Assembly (NCBI RefSeq): GCF_021155765.1
Contig: NC_060110.1
Location: 20,792,001-20,856,000 of the forward strand
Direction of reading: 5' to 3'
Length of the DNA: 64,000 nucleotides
Source of the DNA: Diprion similis
Taxonomy: Eukaryota > Arthropoda > Insecta > Hymenoptera > Diprionidae
This document shows, piece after piece, positions 24,712 through 37,985 of the stretch (its first letter is position 1; every line of letters begins with the position of its first letter). Both the position numbers and the translations under genes were made by a program. The notes beneath the pieces were generated by a model that worked only from the letters and a program-made list of their open reading frames with translations, ran no database searches and had not been told where the DNA came from.

Positions 24712-27700
24712 TTAAAATCGAGAGTTCAATGTGTCTTATTGTCATGATGAAACACGAAAACGGGTTAATTTATGCAACGATAATAATATTATATCGTAGT
24801 CACGTATTTTCTGAATAACGTTTTATGTCAAAACTAACCAACTCAAGGCGTTGTAACACGTTATTATTTATCGTCACCGTTTTATCTTTTTATCGGATCG
24901 AGACTTTTCCAGCGTCGTCACCTTTCGTGTTTACCTTTATATGTATAGTATTACTTATTTACTTGGGATATAACGTGGAGGAATAATACGCGTCGTGTAC
25001 GTTTATCCGAAGAAACGATTCACTGTGTATAACATATATAATATTATATGCGGTTATTTGGTATTGCGATAATATCACCTTCGCGTTCATCGATGCACTC
25101 ACTCATCTCAGTCACGTATTCACGGATTATCATCCGACCACTACTCCAGATTTGCTGAGATTACATTTGTCAACGAAAAATTGTTCCCTTTTGAAATTAC
25201 TAGGCGTCGTTTTTCCGCGACTCGTTATCTTGTCCTTGCATGGCTATAGTCGACAACTTGTTGTTGATTTATCGATAATCCTGTGGTGATGTACATGTAC
25301 ACATACTGTTTTAGAATCTTCGTTGAAAAATTAGCACTCGAAGGGTTTAACTTGAAACGAGTCGATGAGAAATCCGACGACGATTCTTATTGGTCGTTTG
25401 TTTTTGGAAAAACCGAATGTGTAACATACCTCATGGAGGACAAGGGAAGGAAAATGATTAGATATTGTGACTATATAGGTGGGAACGAATATTTAGTATG
25501 AAAAGTGTGAATCATTTCTAATCGAAGATAACGAGTTTGTGGAATAATAACAAAAGCGATCTATCGAACTTAGTTCGTAAAAAAATACGCATTATTATAA
25601 TCAACCGTTTATTGTTCACAGAACAGAGAAGAATATATGTATGTCGGTATGTCCGTTTATACGGCAATGCATTCATGAATATTTAACAAATTACGTCGAC
25701 GCGACAGTCTCGGCAAAAATAAATTATCACTGATCAGCAATATAGCCATGTATGAAATAACTGTACGATATTTCGGATAGATTTATCAGTAGAACTTAGA
25801 ATATGAATCGAATTGCTTATCTTAAGAAAATTTTTTTTAACTTATAAATATAATTAATGTTCAATTATTCTGATTATCTACATTGGTTCAGTACTGTATA
25901 TAAGTCACTATATATATGCATATGTAATCAACCATTTATTACTCATTAATAAATGTTTTTTATCAGCATATAACGTTTGCATGGTGGCGAACATAATATC
26001 TTGTATTGAAAGTCGCGTGGTTGAGTTTACAGTTGTTGAAAATTCCTGGTATCCAACTGATATGAATCGTGAATAAAGAAATAATGTATATACATGTGAC
26101 TAGATGGAAATTTGAAGAAGAAAATCAATTTCTGTACACATCTATGTTCCTTTTTAAACTTGCGCCGGTGTTCAAATGGCAAAATAAAAATTAGCTCTCG
26201 CAACTCGATTTTCCGTTTTTTCATGAAACGTGGAAAATCACGGTGTCCCGAGTGATGAATTAACGCAAATGCATTTTGCAGCACGTGGTTTTGACGACTG
26301 ATTACCTTCGCTCCGCAGATCGAGTGGTGTGAATACACGTCAATCGCAATAAGATATTGCAATCTAAAGTCTATAGGGAAAAAGAATTGTAAATTGTAAA
26401 ACTGTTATCTACATGGGAATGGAAATCTCCTTGATCGCGATTAGATAATTTAGTGATCTACTGGGTGGCTTACCGAACTGTCGGATCAAACAATTGAATA
26501 AATATAGTATTTAAGGCTTGTTATTATTTATCAGTGCAGATTTTACGTTAAAACAGGTTACATATAGGTATATACATATATATAACGTATAATATACATT
26601 TGGATAATGAATCGTGAAGTGTGTGCACGATTATAAAAGTTGCGACGAGCTAGTTTTTGTTTTTGTTTGTTCCGTAACCCAGATTTGAAAAAAATAGCGC
26701 AACATTCATATACATATTCATATTATAAGTAACAGATGAATTTACGCTATCTCCTTCTGCTTGCCGAGTAATTATAAAGACCGGCTGCAGGGAACACTCT
26801 ATTTATATAACAAACACCATAACAACGCTTACTTATCAAAGAGTCAAAGATTGATTGACAATGTAGAAAACAGTCTTTAGTATATCTCTTGGAGTTGCGT
26901 CGCGTCCCGTGCTCGTCCAATCGCGACTTGAATAACTTGGAATTGTTTGCACGAGTATTCGGTTATCGTTGTTTGTCTCTGCGCAAACTGCGGGAATACG
27001 GCCATCGCGGGGTAAAGTCGTCCGCAATTCAACTCGACAAGAATATCATGTACAGCAATTCATCGGGAAATATAATTCATTAGAAACGAAATTAAATATA
27101 ATAACGCTTGCGATTAACGTGATTATATATTGTTGCCCATCGGGCGTCAAGATATTTAATCCTAATTAAATTGATCCTACATGATTGTACTTCACCATTT
27201 TCACCAGCAGGATATACGAGCTGTGTGACCGAAAATATTAGTTGCCTGTACGAGAGCTTGAATGTAAGAGAATATCGTCAGAATTGATTGATGATAACAT
27301 AGTTCATACTCTTGTACGTTGATGGATTTCAGATAGGCTAATTTTTTCTTACTTCGCACTGGATTCTAGCTATATTTGTTTTAAATCATTTATCACTTCT
27401 TGTCGGATTTAGTGTATAGTCAATATGTATAATTCTTGGCTGCAACATTATGTAATGTTTAAGTAATATGAACCATTGTGTTGTATAGTTATAGATAATC
27501 TATGATTTTTTTTCCAATCAAGAAATCAAAGTGCAGAATCGAAGACAAATTGGCTTTTCAACAGTTTGCATATATTGCTAACGCAATCAATCATCCGAAG
27601 AAGCTGCACGAGATCGATCATCTGTTAAATTCTACATCTGAGGATATAATCGAGGAGTTTTTCATTGTGCTGTGAAAGAGTTGCAGCATCTATCATACGC

Positions 27701-30600
27701 AGGTGTAGCCTATTAGTTGACAAATAAGTTAGATTATTACTAAAAGAAAATCCGATTGCCCATTTCAGTAAAATCTTGAGCCTTTTATCAGGAAAAGATT
27801 GATCGATTATACGCTCCATCGTCCTACAATGCGAGACGTAAAAAGCACGAGAAACCTTAAGATTCCGTCTTTGGTACGCAGTTGTCTGATTTCGCGATGA
27901 TTCATTCGTGCAACAATTTTGCCATGCAGATTACTTCGGTATAATTGCATATAAAACGATAATTGAAATGCATTTTCTCGCGATTATTCGAAAGTTTCTT
28001 CATACAATTGCACGGAATATATTTTCATAATTGTTTCAGGAAACGAATAACAACGACCGTTGAAACTAATCAACGTTCTTTAACCAGTATTTTTCAACAC
28101 CCAATCTGATAATTTATATTTTCTTTTACGGAGAATTTAAAAAAAATTTAATTTCGTGCAAATTTTTAAGAACCACACAAAAAAAAACCACATAAATTAT
28201 TATTATTTTATTATAAATTTATTACGATTGTTTCATTTCAAATACATTTTCTCGTTACCATTGTTATTTTTGTTGATGCCGATAGGATGGAAATCTTTAC
28301 GTGCGTCATGTAAAAAAATCGTAATTAAAACTCAACAAATGCGGGATTCAGGGAGGATGGGATACAGGTTTAGATTTTTCACAACAGTAAAAACACGTCG
28401 TAAATTAATGCGCCGTATGTTTATTCAATTAATGAAAATGAGAAAATCGTACTCGTTTTACATTTTGAATGTGTGATTAATTTCATATTGTTCACTTGTT
28501 TAATTGTATTTATATAACTGCTGAATCCAAAAATGAACTGTTGGTAAGTCAGATAATTTAAAAGTTATCCACGAAACAATCGAATAAATTAATGAAAAAG
28601 CTATATTTTGAATCAGAATTTTTCTTTCTTTCAACTCCTTTACCAGACTTTATCATTTTATTCATCATAATGCTGTAGTAAATCACGACTCGTTGCGTAA
28701 TTCAGCGGAAAAAGTGGCTTCATTCGAGTACATACTTGGTCTGCGAAATTGATGAAATCCAAAAATTGGAATCAAGTATTGTTACTGTTTAATTCCTTGA
28801 TTATTATGCTCGATGATATTATTGGAAGATTAGTAAAGAGTGAACTCTTTGCTGAGAAAATCTTGGAACGATCGCCCTTACGACTAATATTCAGTAGTTA
28901 TGTAGCTCAAAATAATGTTACGAATGTCCGGTAATTTTTGTAAAATGACTGGGCAAATACGGGAATTATCCGGGAATTTTAAAGTCCCGTGTCCTGGACA
29001 CCCTGAATGTTCATTCGAGAATAAGGCAGTGAAGTCCGGAAAAAAAAAATTTGTGAAATACTTTGAACACCCAATACTTTTATAGAATTATGAGGATAAA
29101 ACTGAACTGCATTTTTCTGATTCTAAAAAGTTTAACAGCTGTGGCTGCTAGCTATTCAACTTCGTAAAAAGAGCGATTTTTATTTATTCTGTTTTGCTGT
29201 CCTCGAATCACGAAAAGTCTATGTATTAGTGATAGACAGCATGCCTTACGTAAATCAGAATGAGCACATGTGGCGTCTGCGTATAATAGTTATCATCATT
29301 TTTTTAAACATATTCGGGATAAAGCTATAGTCCTACAGACAACGTGATAAATGTCGATAATATTGGTGCGTTAAATGCTGCAGCTGTGACACATGTCTCA
29401 TGTCTCTCTATAAACGATTCTGTACGTAGATATTCCAGAATTATCATCTTCAAACAAATTTCGATAACTCGGGCCCATATGAACGTCATACCACGCTCTG
29501 AAATCTCAAGACTGTTGTATTCATACATTATCATCGCTATTTATATTATATTTATAGCCATAGTAAATATGTGTAAATGAAAATTTTAAAGCGAGTATTC
29601 AGGTTTAGAAGATAGCGTATTCGATCAGAACAAGCGAAAAATTATAACAAAAAAAAAAAAAAAGGCGAATAATGGCACGCATGAAAAAATTAGCGTTTTG
29701 AGGAAACAGGAAAGTGGTACGATAATCAGATCTCTTTGAAGTTGGCAACAATTGAGGTTCGATTTTCAAATTCGCGTATTTTCGAAATTGTTCTCGTGTC
29801 AATTGACTGAGTATTGTTAATCCGGAGAAATTCACCTCGATTAACTGCAGCTTCACGTACTATATGCATAGAACGTATTCCGAAATGTGTACTTGTAAAT
29901 ACTTGCAACATTTCGCAACGCTCCGAAATGAGTTGAGCTTGTTGTTAGACGCGCGAAATGAAAAAAGTCGAGATTGTGGAGATTTTTTAACCTGGTAACG
30001 GTTGGCGTGTTTTGAACTTCAACCTTCTTACATTTATTATTTGAAAAAAAGACAAGAAGTAGAATGAGATAACTGTTTTTGAGAATTGGACAAAAGATAG
30101 CATTTTCGTTACGTCCGTTTCGAAATGACAGTACGCATTTCGGAATAAGTCGATGAACCGTTACATCGATATTCGTTAGGATTGATTCCGACTCTTTTTC
30201 GCCCATTCATGCAGCCAGAAAATATGTATAAACGGGTGAATTTCCCGCCAATATTTGGTACTCACCTGCGATATTCCCGCTCCAGTTGTCAATCTCAGCG
30301 AATAAGATGCACTTGGGTTTTCCGTCTATTTACAACTCGATATTTATACGTCACACTGTGTAATCCGTCGACGGCGTTCGCACGAATCACACCGCTATGA
30401 TATTAAATAATACATTGTTATTCGCTGTAAGTTGAAGATAAGGTTCCTTCGGAAAAGTCAAAAGATATGACAAATCCGAGAGATAGAAAAAAATTCTGGA
30501 AACTCATCAAGTTTCGTTGACATAACCTAAAACGACGCGTCACTCGGCCCGAGCACAAGTGACAGGAGCTAAACTAAAAGCTGTTTAGTACCTACTTGTT
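24712..30600. other. AT-rich intergenic DNA, no supported gene
   Basis: Almost 6 kb of AT-rich sequence with only short random-looking frames. A 72-codon plus-strand frame at 25283-25501 has a less biased composition but no known domain and no visible splice partners. A short inverted repeat, ATTCCGAAATG near 29880 and its complement near 30138, about 260 bp apart, may mark another decayed element. I see no tRNA-like B box and no recognised microRNA. Confidence 0.4.
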
Positions 30601-30850
30601 AGCAGTTCGGCCCTCGGTTGTCGCGAGGATTTATACCGAGTTTTCGCCGCGTGCTGCCATCTGGTCACCAAGCCGAAATCACCAGAGCCGAATTGGCGAT
30701 CCCCAGACATCGTGAGTACAGTAAACAAAACAAGAGCCAAGACGGCAAAGTGCCGTAAAATAAATAGCTGCTCAATGAAGCCCGGCGGCTTGAGTTATCA
30801 CCGTTGATTAGAGTGGAAAAAGGGTAATTCCAGGGATAATCGGCGCCACG
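30600..30850 (+). promoter_or_regulatory. Probable promoter/5' leader of ZDHHC23
   Basis: GC content rises sharply directly before the ZDHHC23 ATG at 30851 compared with the AT-rich DNA upstream. The position fits the core promoter and 5' untranslated region. No TATA box is evident. Confidence 0.35.
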
Positions 30851-32758
30851 ATGAATATCCTGGAGAGGTTGAGGGCGCCTTGTGGATGGCGAGGAGGCGC
30901 CAAGCAGCTCTCCGTCGACGCTGTTATCCCCCTGATCGCGGTGCCCGTCCTGTCCTTTGCCGCTGCCCAGACGCTGCTCTGCACGATAATAACGTTCGTA
31001 ACAACGCCGATACTGGTCTACTACCTGCACCATAATTTTCTCCGTTTTTTACTGAGAACAAAGTTCTTTCTCATGTGGAATATAACCAGCGTTGTACTGC
31101 TGATGCTGGTTTTCGAAATAACCGTTGTACCGTTGCTAGAAATTCTCCCAGAGGAGAACTGGGTCTTTGTCATTAGTGTCGTCGGCGGCATTGGCTGCGC
31201 CTACCAAACCAGAGTCAAGGCTGACTCCGGTAACCAGGATGCGGCCTCGTCTCATCTTATCGAACTCGGCGACACCGGAGGCGAGCTTTGCTCGACTTGC
31301 AGGAGACGAGCTCCTCCCCTTGCTCATCACTGTCGCATGTGCCAAACTTGCGTAATTAGGAGGGAATATCACTGTAAATGGTAAATGTCATTTCCTAATT
31401 CCTGAATCAGAGTGCTCCTTGTTTGATTTATTGTTACAACGGACTTGGTGCAAGGTCTACAGAAATTTATTCTAAATCTGAAGTGTAACTTTAATTATAA
31501 GTTTATTGATAAGAGAGCCGCTGTTATGTAAAGCAGTTTTTATGACCTATATTTATAGCCGACTGTAAACTTCGGTTCACCACTGCAGACCTTTAAATTT
31601 TATTAAAAAACAAAATCAAAATAAGGACCTTGACTGATAAAATGTCTCACTATGTTAAACAAGTGGTTCTTTGAATACTTTGTTTTTTCGTACACGTAAG
31701 AGCTACAGAAATATTTTCATCAAACGCATTATTATTTTGGTAGCTTGTTATCTATCAGCGAATAAAATCTAAAACCCCACTTGAATGTTTGAAAAAGAAA
31801 TTTCATCTGATTGCTGATAGAATTTTCGATTTTTTACCAACGCCTCAATATCTTCAGGCATTTTTATATTATTAATAATTTCATTTGTTGATTGTTGATT
31901 TTAGATAACGAGCTATTTAGTATTTCCAAGTTGCGCTAGAGTTTATCTCGCTTTGCGTGCTACAGTGTTGTTCATGAGTTACATTACTTGGCACAAAAAT
32001 CTTGCTCTTACACATGTGTAACGTATATGCTTGCTGGCCTGTTACCTCAGAGGCTGGCGGATCGGCTATCTAATTGATTTTTATTATTGTATCATCTTAT
32101 CACTTATTTTCAGTAACTAATGAGTAACCTTCTAGGCTGGACTGTTGTGTGGGGGGCAGTAACCTCAGATGGTACATGGGCTGCCTATTATTCTCAGCCA
32201 TAGCTTTTATCTATGGTTCTAATCTCACCATGACCAGCGTCTGCCATCCTTTCATTTTCATTGGTACCATTCTCCTGCCCGATGATTGCAGCGATGTTTA
32301 TCACCAGCTGGAGTAAGTGAAGAATTACCATTAAGCGTCTATTGACGTAATTAATTATTAAACATCAAAGATCTTCGGTGCAACTGAACAGCTATCTCCA
32401 ATCTTGAGCTCAATTCACTTATGACCCATGGAAATCGATATGCTTGTAGTTATGTGTGTTTCTTTGTTGTTTTTTATTGAAAACTTAAGACCTCGGTCAA
32501 GTTATAATTATATTTCGGTTACTATTCCTGATCTATGCCATCACTCATTGTTTCAGCATTGCTCTCTGTTTCGTATCGGCGATCTACAGTCTTTTTGCTG
32601 GGTTGGCAGTATTGAGGTGTTTTTTGTATCACTTATGGTTGATTTGGATTGGTACAACAGCGAATGAAAGACGTCTTGCTCTGGCGGGCGGTGGTGCTTC
32701 TTATGGTCAAGATATGTTGAAAAATTTTGGTCATATATTTTGTTGTAAAGCTTGCTGA
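30851..32758 (+). CDS. ZDHHC23: Palmitoyltransferase ZDHHC23-like
   Basis: Multi-span membrane enzyme that transfers palmitate to cysteines of target proteins. Exons 30851-31380, 32136-32312 and 32557-32758 are in phase (GT-AG introns) and encode 302 residues. The N-terminus RLRAPCGWRGGAKQ matches the RLRIPWLRGAKK of human ZDHHC23, without its cysteine-rich N-terminal extension. Hydrophobic spans lie at about residues 25-62, 73-118, 190-210 and 237-270. The cysteine-rich domain reads CSTC...HHCRMCQTC...EYHC...CCVGGSN (residues about 148-186), with the active-site Cys at 175. Oddity: the DHHC signature is EYHC (Asp to Glu, first His to Tyr), while the zinc-binding Cys/His pattern is intact. 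A TTANE stretch stands in place of the TTxE motif. It lies convergent to CCDC191. Confidence 0.92.
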
Positions 32759-33882
32759 GTTTTATTGATTGATATACGAAGGGACTGGCCTATTTCGTTT
32801 GATATAACATCTTGACGATATTATTGTCTAACAAGATTATATTAATCAAGAAACGGAGGAATTTGTAAATATGTAAGTTTGCATTCTATTCAATTTGTTA
32901 AAAGTGTACTCATCGTAATTATGTAAGTATTGCTTCGAAATTTAAAACATTGATATTACGATTAAGACGATGATATTATTGCAGATCTCATATAATTTTG
33001 ATATTGATAGAAAAAAACGGAAAATAAGAAAAATATGAAACGAACGAAAATAAAAGCTGACCTAATCGCCGATCTTGTTTATGGTAGATATCGATAATTA
33101 CTTTCTAATTGTAGGAACATAATAATTTATTCATTCATTTTATAATTCGATAATGAACTAAAACGGAATCTCATGTAACTTGAATTGTGAAAACAGTACA
33201 CCGCACGATGTATTAACTGGATATTGCATTACACCTTAATTATACTTCTCTCAGAAAAGAAGTTTCTATTCAGATCTGAATAACGATACATACATATATA
33301 TATACATATACATACATTATACTTGTATCGTGTATATAAATTTAATGTAACTGTGATAAAACGGCCATTTAAACAACTAATAAATATTGTACAAACAAAC
33401 TAGTGAATAGATGAATAAGAAAAAAACAACTAATCTATCACGTACTATTCTTGTTATAATACCTATTTTTGGCGGCTATGAAAATCAAATCCGTCTTCCT
33501 TTAGATAAATTTATACATATCGACAAATATTGCAAAAGTAACCATATTCCACGTTCACAGAGAGTAAGTACCGGACTGTGGCCAATCAGTAATCACTATG
33601 TACTGTGCTTATCTATCTTTATATACTCATTAATATAATATTTACATCGTTTCTACTCCGTACATCGTGCGAGGACGATTGCACGCATCGTGGAATTGTT
33701 TGAAACGTTTATCTGAACTTGACTGAGGTACCGTGACACGTTCTTTGTCACGAGTTTAACAAGTCTTCGGCCATGCCAGAGAGTTCTAAATTAAAACACT
33801 GTAGAAGATCGGAAAATTTGGATCACGTTCATAGTCAGTCACGCTCTAATCTCCAGACTTCATGCAGACTCAATCGTAGGAA
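32759..33882. other. Convergent intergenic region ZDHHC23 / CCDC191
   Basis: 1.1 kb of AT-rich DNA between two facing stop codons. It includes an AT microsatellite-like run near 33290-33316 and must hold both 3' untranslated regions. No gene seen. Confidence 0.45.
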
Positions 33883-36803
33883 TCAATCTTCAATGGCAAC
33901 TCCTCGTTGCTTGGGATCAAAGTCTGGTATAACTCTTTGAACGAGTTCCCTCCACTTGTCTTTTCGTTTCTCCTTTTCCTTAATATCCCGGGCAATGGTC
34001 GGGTAGTCTTTCCATTTGGCAAAGTATTTCGCCCTTAATCTCTTTCTGTAATGCTCGCGGGCTAACTGTTCGTCATTGAGTGTCTGAATCTTGCTTTCCA
34101 CCGTCTTCGCGTTCCACACTCTGAGGCATTTCTCCTGAAGCCTCATAGCGTGAAAATCTGTGGCCACCTGCATCTTTTTTGCTTCGCTTCTGGCGAAATC
34201 TCGCCAGTCCCTGAAGGCGTACCATAAAATATTCCGGTTGTAAACCGCCGAGGCGAGATCCATTTTCACAGAGATTCGTTCGTGGGTCTCCTTCAGCCAG
34301 ATTCCTAAAGTCCTTCGAAGGAGCGAACCATGGTAATGGTCGTCGGCTATTTTTATGTAGTTGTACTTTGTGTCTATTAGCCTGAAGAACGGCTCCATCA
34401 TGTATCGTCGCAGCAGGTACTTTCGCCGAAAGTCATCCGCTATCTGATTCAAATGCTTTGTCCGTTCAGCTTCCCGGGCTCTTCGTTGTTCCTGCTCTTC
34501 CCGTAATCTTCTCGCCTCCTTTTGTGCCTTAAATTTAACGTAACCGTCAGTCATGATTATTTTCAGCGCAATGGTTTCACGTTTTACATGTTTTTTCTAG
34601 ATTTGAAAGAGCATTTTTAACTTATTCGTTAATTTCGTTTTACCTCGAGCTGCAGTCTCTTCCTCTCCTCGTCTTCAGCCCGCCTTTCAGACTCTTCCTT
34701 CTTTCGTTTCTCCTCCATTTTTTTTTCTCGTTCTTCCTGTGCTCGCTTCACCCGTTCCCGTCTTGCTTCTGCTCTGGCTTCCATCCGTATCAAAAACTTC
34801 GGAGGGCTCGGGAGTCGCGGAGGTTCGACTATTGATTTGTCTCTGCACATGAGAATATAAATTAGAACAGGTATTTATATTTTTTAACTATGTGCGATTC
34901 GAATAACTACGTCACGTCAGCGGTAGCGAAATTGATGTACCTTCAACATCCACGCTCCAAATGAATAGAATGAGAGGTGTTTTCTATATCAAATACTTGT
35001 TCAACAATTCTACATACTGTTCAAAAAAAAAAAAAAACATGAGCAAATTACGTGCTGTCAAATGCGGTTCATTTTTATTCAATAACAACGGCCTTTATTG
35101 CAAGCCTCAATTTCTCAAGTTCAAATCCAGACCTCTAATACTAATCAGAAAAGATGAACAAGCTAAACTAACGTAAGAATAGTGATGTATAGCCTTTGAA
35201 AAGTAGATGCATGCATGCATAATCTATTTGTAATATCGAACGTACGGTGAAACTGCAATGGTTATATTAAAATTATATTTATGATAATACAAACGTCAGT
35301 TTGTCACGAGATGCAGTTAAGTAATTCGAAACTCACTTGCAGCCTTCATCTCTGATCAATTTTATGAGAGTTCTCCTAGTCCGACCCCCAAAATGGGTTA
35401 AAACTTCCTTGGCAACATTGATGGTGTCTCGACTGGCGTGTCGAGTTTCTTTCTCAATTTGTTTCAGCTTTAAATCTTCGATTATTCTATTTTGTTCAGC
35501 AAGCTTAGCCTTTTGCTCGGCTATTATCTTCCTCTGAGCATTCAAGCGATGTTTTGCCGGTGGATCCACGACCGCTAATGTTTTTGCAGAATTTTTCTTC
35601 ACCGAGATCGGATTGAGCGTCGTTAGAGGATGATCGGCACTTTGGGTGCGGCGAAGAGTGGCCGAAATATCGGCGGAATTCGTTCTGTTCTGCAATTTGG
35701 CAAGTTCCTTTTGCTTCTCGCTGATAGCGTTGACGAACAATTCGATTTTCCGCTCCTTCGACATCTCCTTTCCGTCCTTCTTCAGCTGAGCTCGGGTCCT
35801 CGCGTTGTCGACGAAGGTCCTCCAGGTGTGAAAGCTGTGCTGTAATCTGTGCGTCGTTATTCTCTCCTGAACCTTGATCCGCAGCTCTTGCAACTGCCTT
35901 TCTTGAACGACGTTTCGCCTCAATGCCTCGAAAGCGCGTCTCATTAATTCCAGTCGGTCTTCCTTGGATTCCGTAATCGGTTTATCCTTGATCGTGACAA
36001 TAATTGGGCAGGGATACTTGCTTTCTTCCAATTTCACCGATTGTTCCGTCTGCAGCTGAATCGTACCGTTGGATTCGATTTCAATGACCGTTTCGGATAA
36101 TCGTTCAATTTCTTTCTTTGCTACACCGCTTACTCCGGCCCAAAATTGATCGTCGTTTGAGTTGGCCAAAATCTTTCGAGAGCAAATGTACGGCCCTCGG
36201 AATTTTGGGCGACTTTTTTGAAGGTGTGACTGAAACCTCTTCAGCTCTGACTCCAACATATTTTGCTCTCGTCTCCGGTACAAAGCTTGCGTCTCTTCGT
36301 CCAGAATCAAGCTGAGAGCATATTTTAAGATTCATTAAATTGCACTGCAGCTTTCGACTAACGTATTTTTTCCCAAATTAAACATTCACATAATTTATAC
36401 ATAAACAGAAATAGCGTACGATTATAAAACGGTAGAATGTACGTAATTCAGAAAATTAAGAACACGAGTGCGCCGCTCTTATAGTGGTAAAGATGTGTTG
36501 AATTTTCAACGTGTAACGCAAATGACACAAAAAATCAATTTGATTAGAATAATATCTCTAATGATTAGTTAATCGAATAAAGTACCGTTTGGCTTCTTGT
36601 AGTATGACGTCCTTTGACGGAGACAGGGATAACGGTTCATGGAATATCTTGTGCCTGACATCCATGACTAAGTTCGGATCTAACATCTTCTTGCTAAGAG
36701 TAGCCAACATCCGTTTTTCTGTAGTTTCAAAAATCGGAGCCCTCAACATCTGCTCCATTACGTCGTTTACTTCTTCGAAGTGCACAGTTTTCATCGTCGA
36801 CAT
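33883..36803 (-). CDS. CCDC191: Coiled-coil domain-containing protein 191
   Basis: Four exons, 36586-36803, 35337-36311, 34644-34842 and 33883-34596, all in phase, encode 701 residues (human CCDC191/KIAA1407 has about 930). Long charged helices dominate: IIAEQKAKLAEQNRIIEDLK (end of exon 2) corresponds to the family's EKQKKKLQEQQKTILELK. An Arg/Glu-rich heptad region spans exons 3-4. The C-terminal part has spaced Trp-containing segments (LRRTLGIWLKE, WYAFRDWRDF, CLRVWNAK, YFAKWKD) resembling SFI1-type repeats, and ends WRELVQRVIPDFDP, like the human VVEILPDFQVP. The function is not established; SFI1-like repeats and coiled coils suggest a centriole- or cilium-associated scaffold. The exon-4 acceptor at 34597 is supported because the 14 codons before the internal ATG at 34554 stay open and in phase. 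It lies divergent from PRDM10. Confidence 0.87.
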
Positions 36804-37985
36804 TTAATATTGTACTAATTACGTTATAATTTTTAACCGTAAATCTTAAATCCGTGAACACAACACGTCCCTTGTCCGATTTGTTGATTGGCCATCGATT
36901 AGCCAAAATGGTTTGCTATATCCAGACAACCGTCTTGTTTACATGCGCTATCCTGTTGTTAAGGGAGATTCATTTTCAGTCAGGCTGCTTGAATCGACAG
37001 GTGTTACTACAGGAAATGCTTAGTGTTGCATCAGGCGCGATATAAATTCAAGCAAACAATATTTCCTTCATTCATCACTAGACCTTTTAATCTTTTTTAT
37101 ATTTAACTACGAGTACGTTATGAAAGATACCCTCATCCAGATCAGCACTAACAATAATTATTTGATTGACCTCGAGCGCTTAATACTTACCACATATTTC
37201 AATATAAGTAGTATTTTCTATGACATCAATTAATAGAGATTAGATACATCTAGTCGAAAATCTTGACGATTGATATTTGAGTTAGTTTTTTAAATGAACT
37301 AACCTTCCAATTTATAGTCGTCACGTCGATTCAGCCAATTGTTCATTCTTTTTAAGACACCAAATTCATCACTCATTCATCATATCATTACGTAAACGCA
37401 TGCTTTCGACTTTGCCCGTGGATAAAGCGATTCAAACGTTCCCGCTCAAAGCAGTGGTGCTCAATTCCCGATGTGAAAAACCGATAAGGTCGATTGTTGA
37501 CGACCTGACGGCGTGTGTGCGTGGCGCTATGTGTGTGTACATGTTCATGATGCACGGGCATTAGTCGAGCGGTTTGTAGGTGGCTGACAGTGGCTCGAAC
37601 AAAAGCGTACTGCACGTATTTGATAGGAGGTAAAGTTTTCTCACAAAAATACCTGTACGAGCATTAATAGCGGACGCAGCGTCCTCTTATCTGTTCGTAA
37701 AACATAAGTAATACTCGTTCCTATAATTAACGATGAAAACGCAGGTACGTTAGTTGAAAGGCGATGTTGAATCGCAAGTTTTGCGTTGTGTATATGTTGC
37801 ACTGCCTCTACTCCATAACGCTGAGACCTAGTTTGCATGTATAATACAGATTTTCTTTGAGATTCCGGTCTTCCATTTACGCGCATCACACAACACCGAT
37901 GAATCGATATTAATAATGAAGTGATTTACCCCTTGCAGACCACCCTACGAGATATTTCCACTCGTAACTAATTATCATTTGGAAA
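36804..37985. promoter_or_regulatory. Divergent intergenic region CCDC191 / PRDM10
   Basis: 1.18 kb between two start codons pointing away from each other. It must hold the promoters and leaders of both genes. Several short open frames occur but none resembles a protein. No strong motif recognised. Confidence 0.4.

Noticed and set aside
25283-25501. Plus-strand 72-codon frame with acidic, aromatic-rich composition
   Set aside because: Less random than its neighbours, but isolated, without known domain or visible splice partners.
28156-28476. Plus-strand 106-codon frame rich in Phe, Lys and Ile
   Set aside because: Composition matches translated AT-rich DNA; no domain and no homologue recognised.
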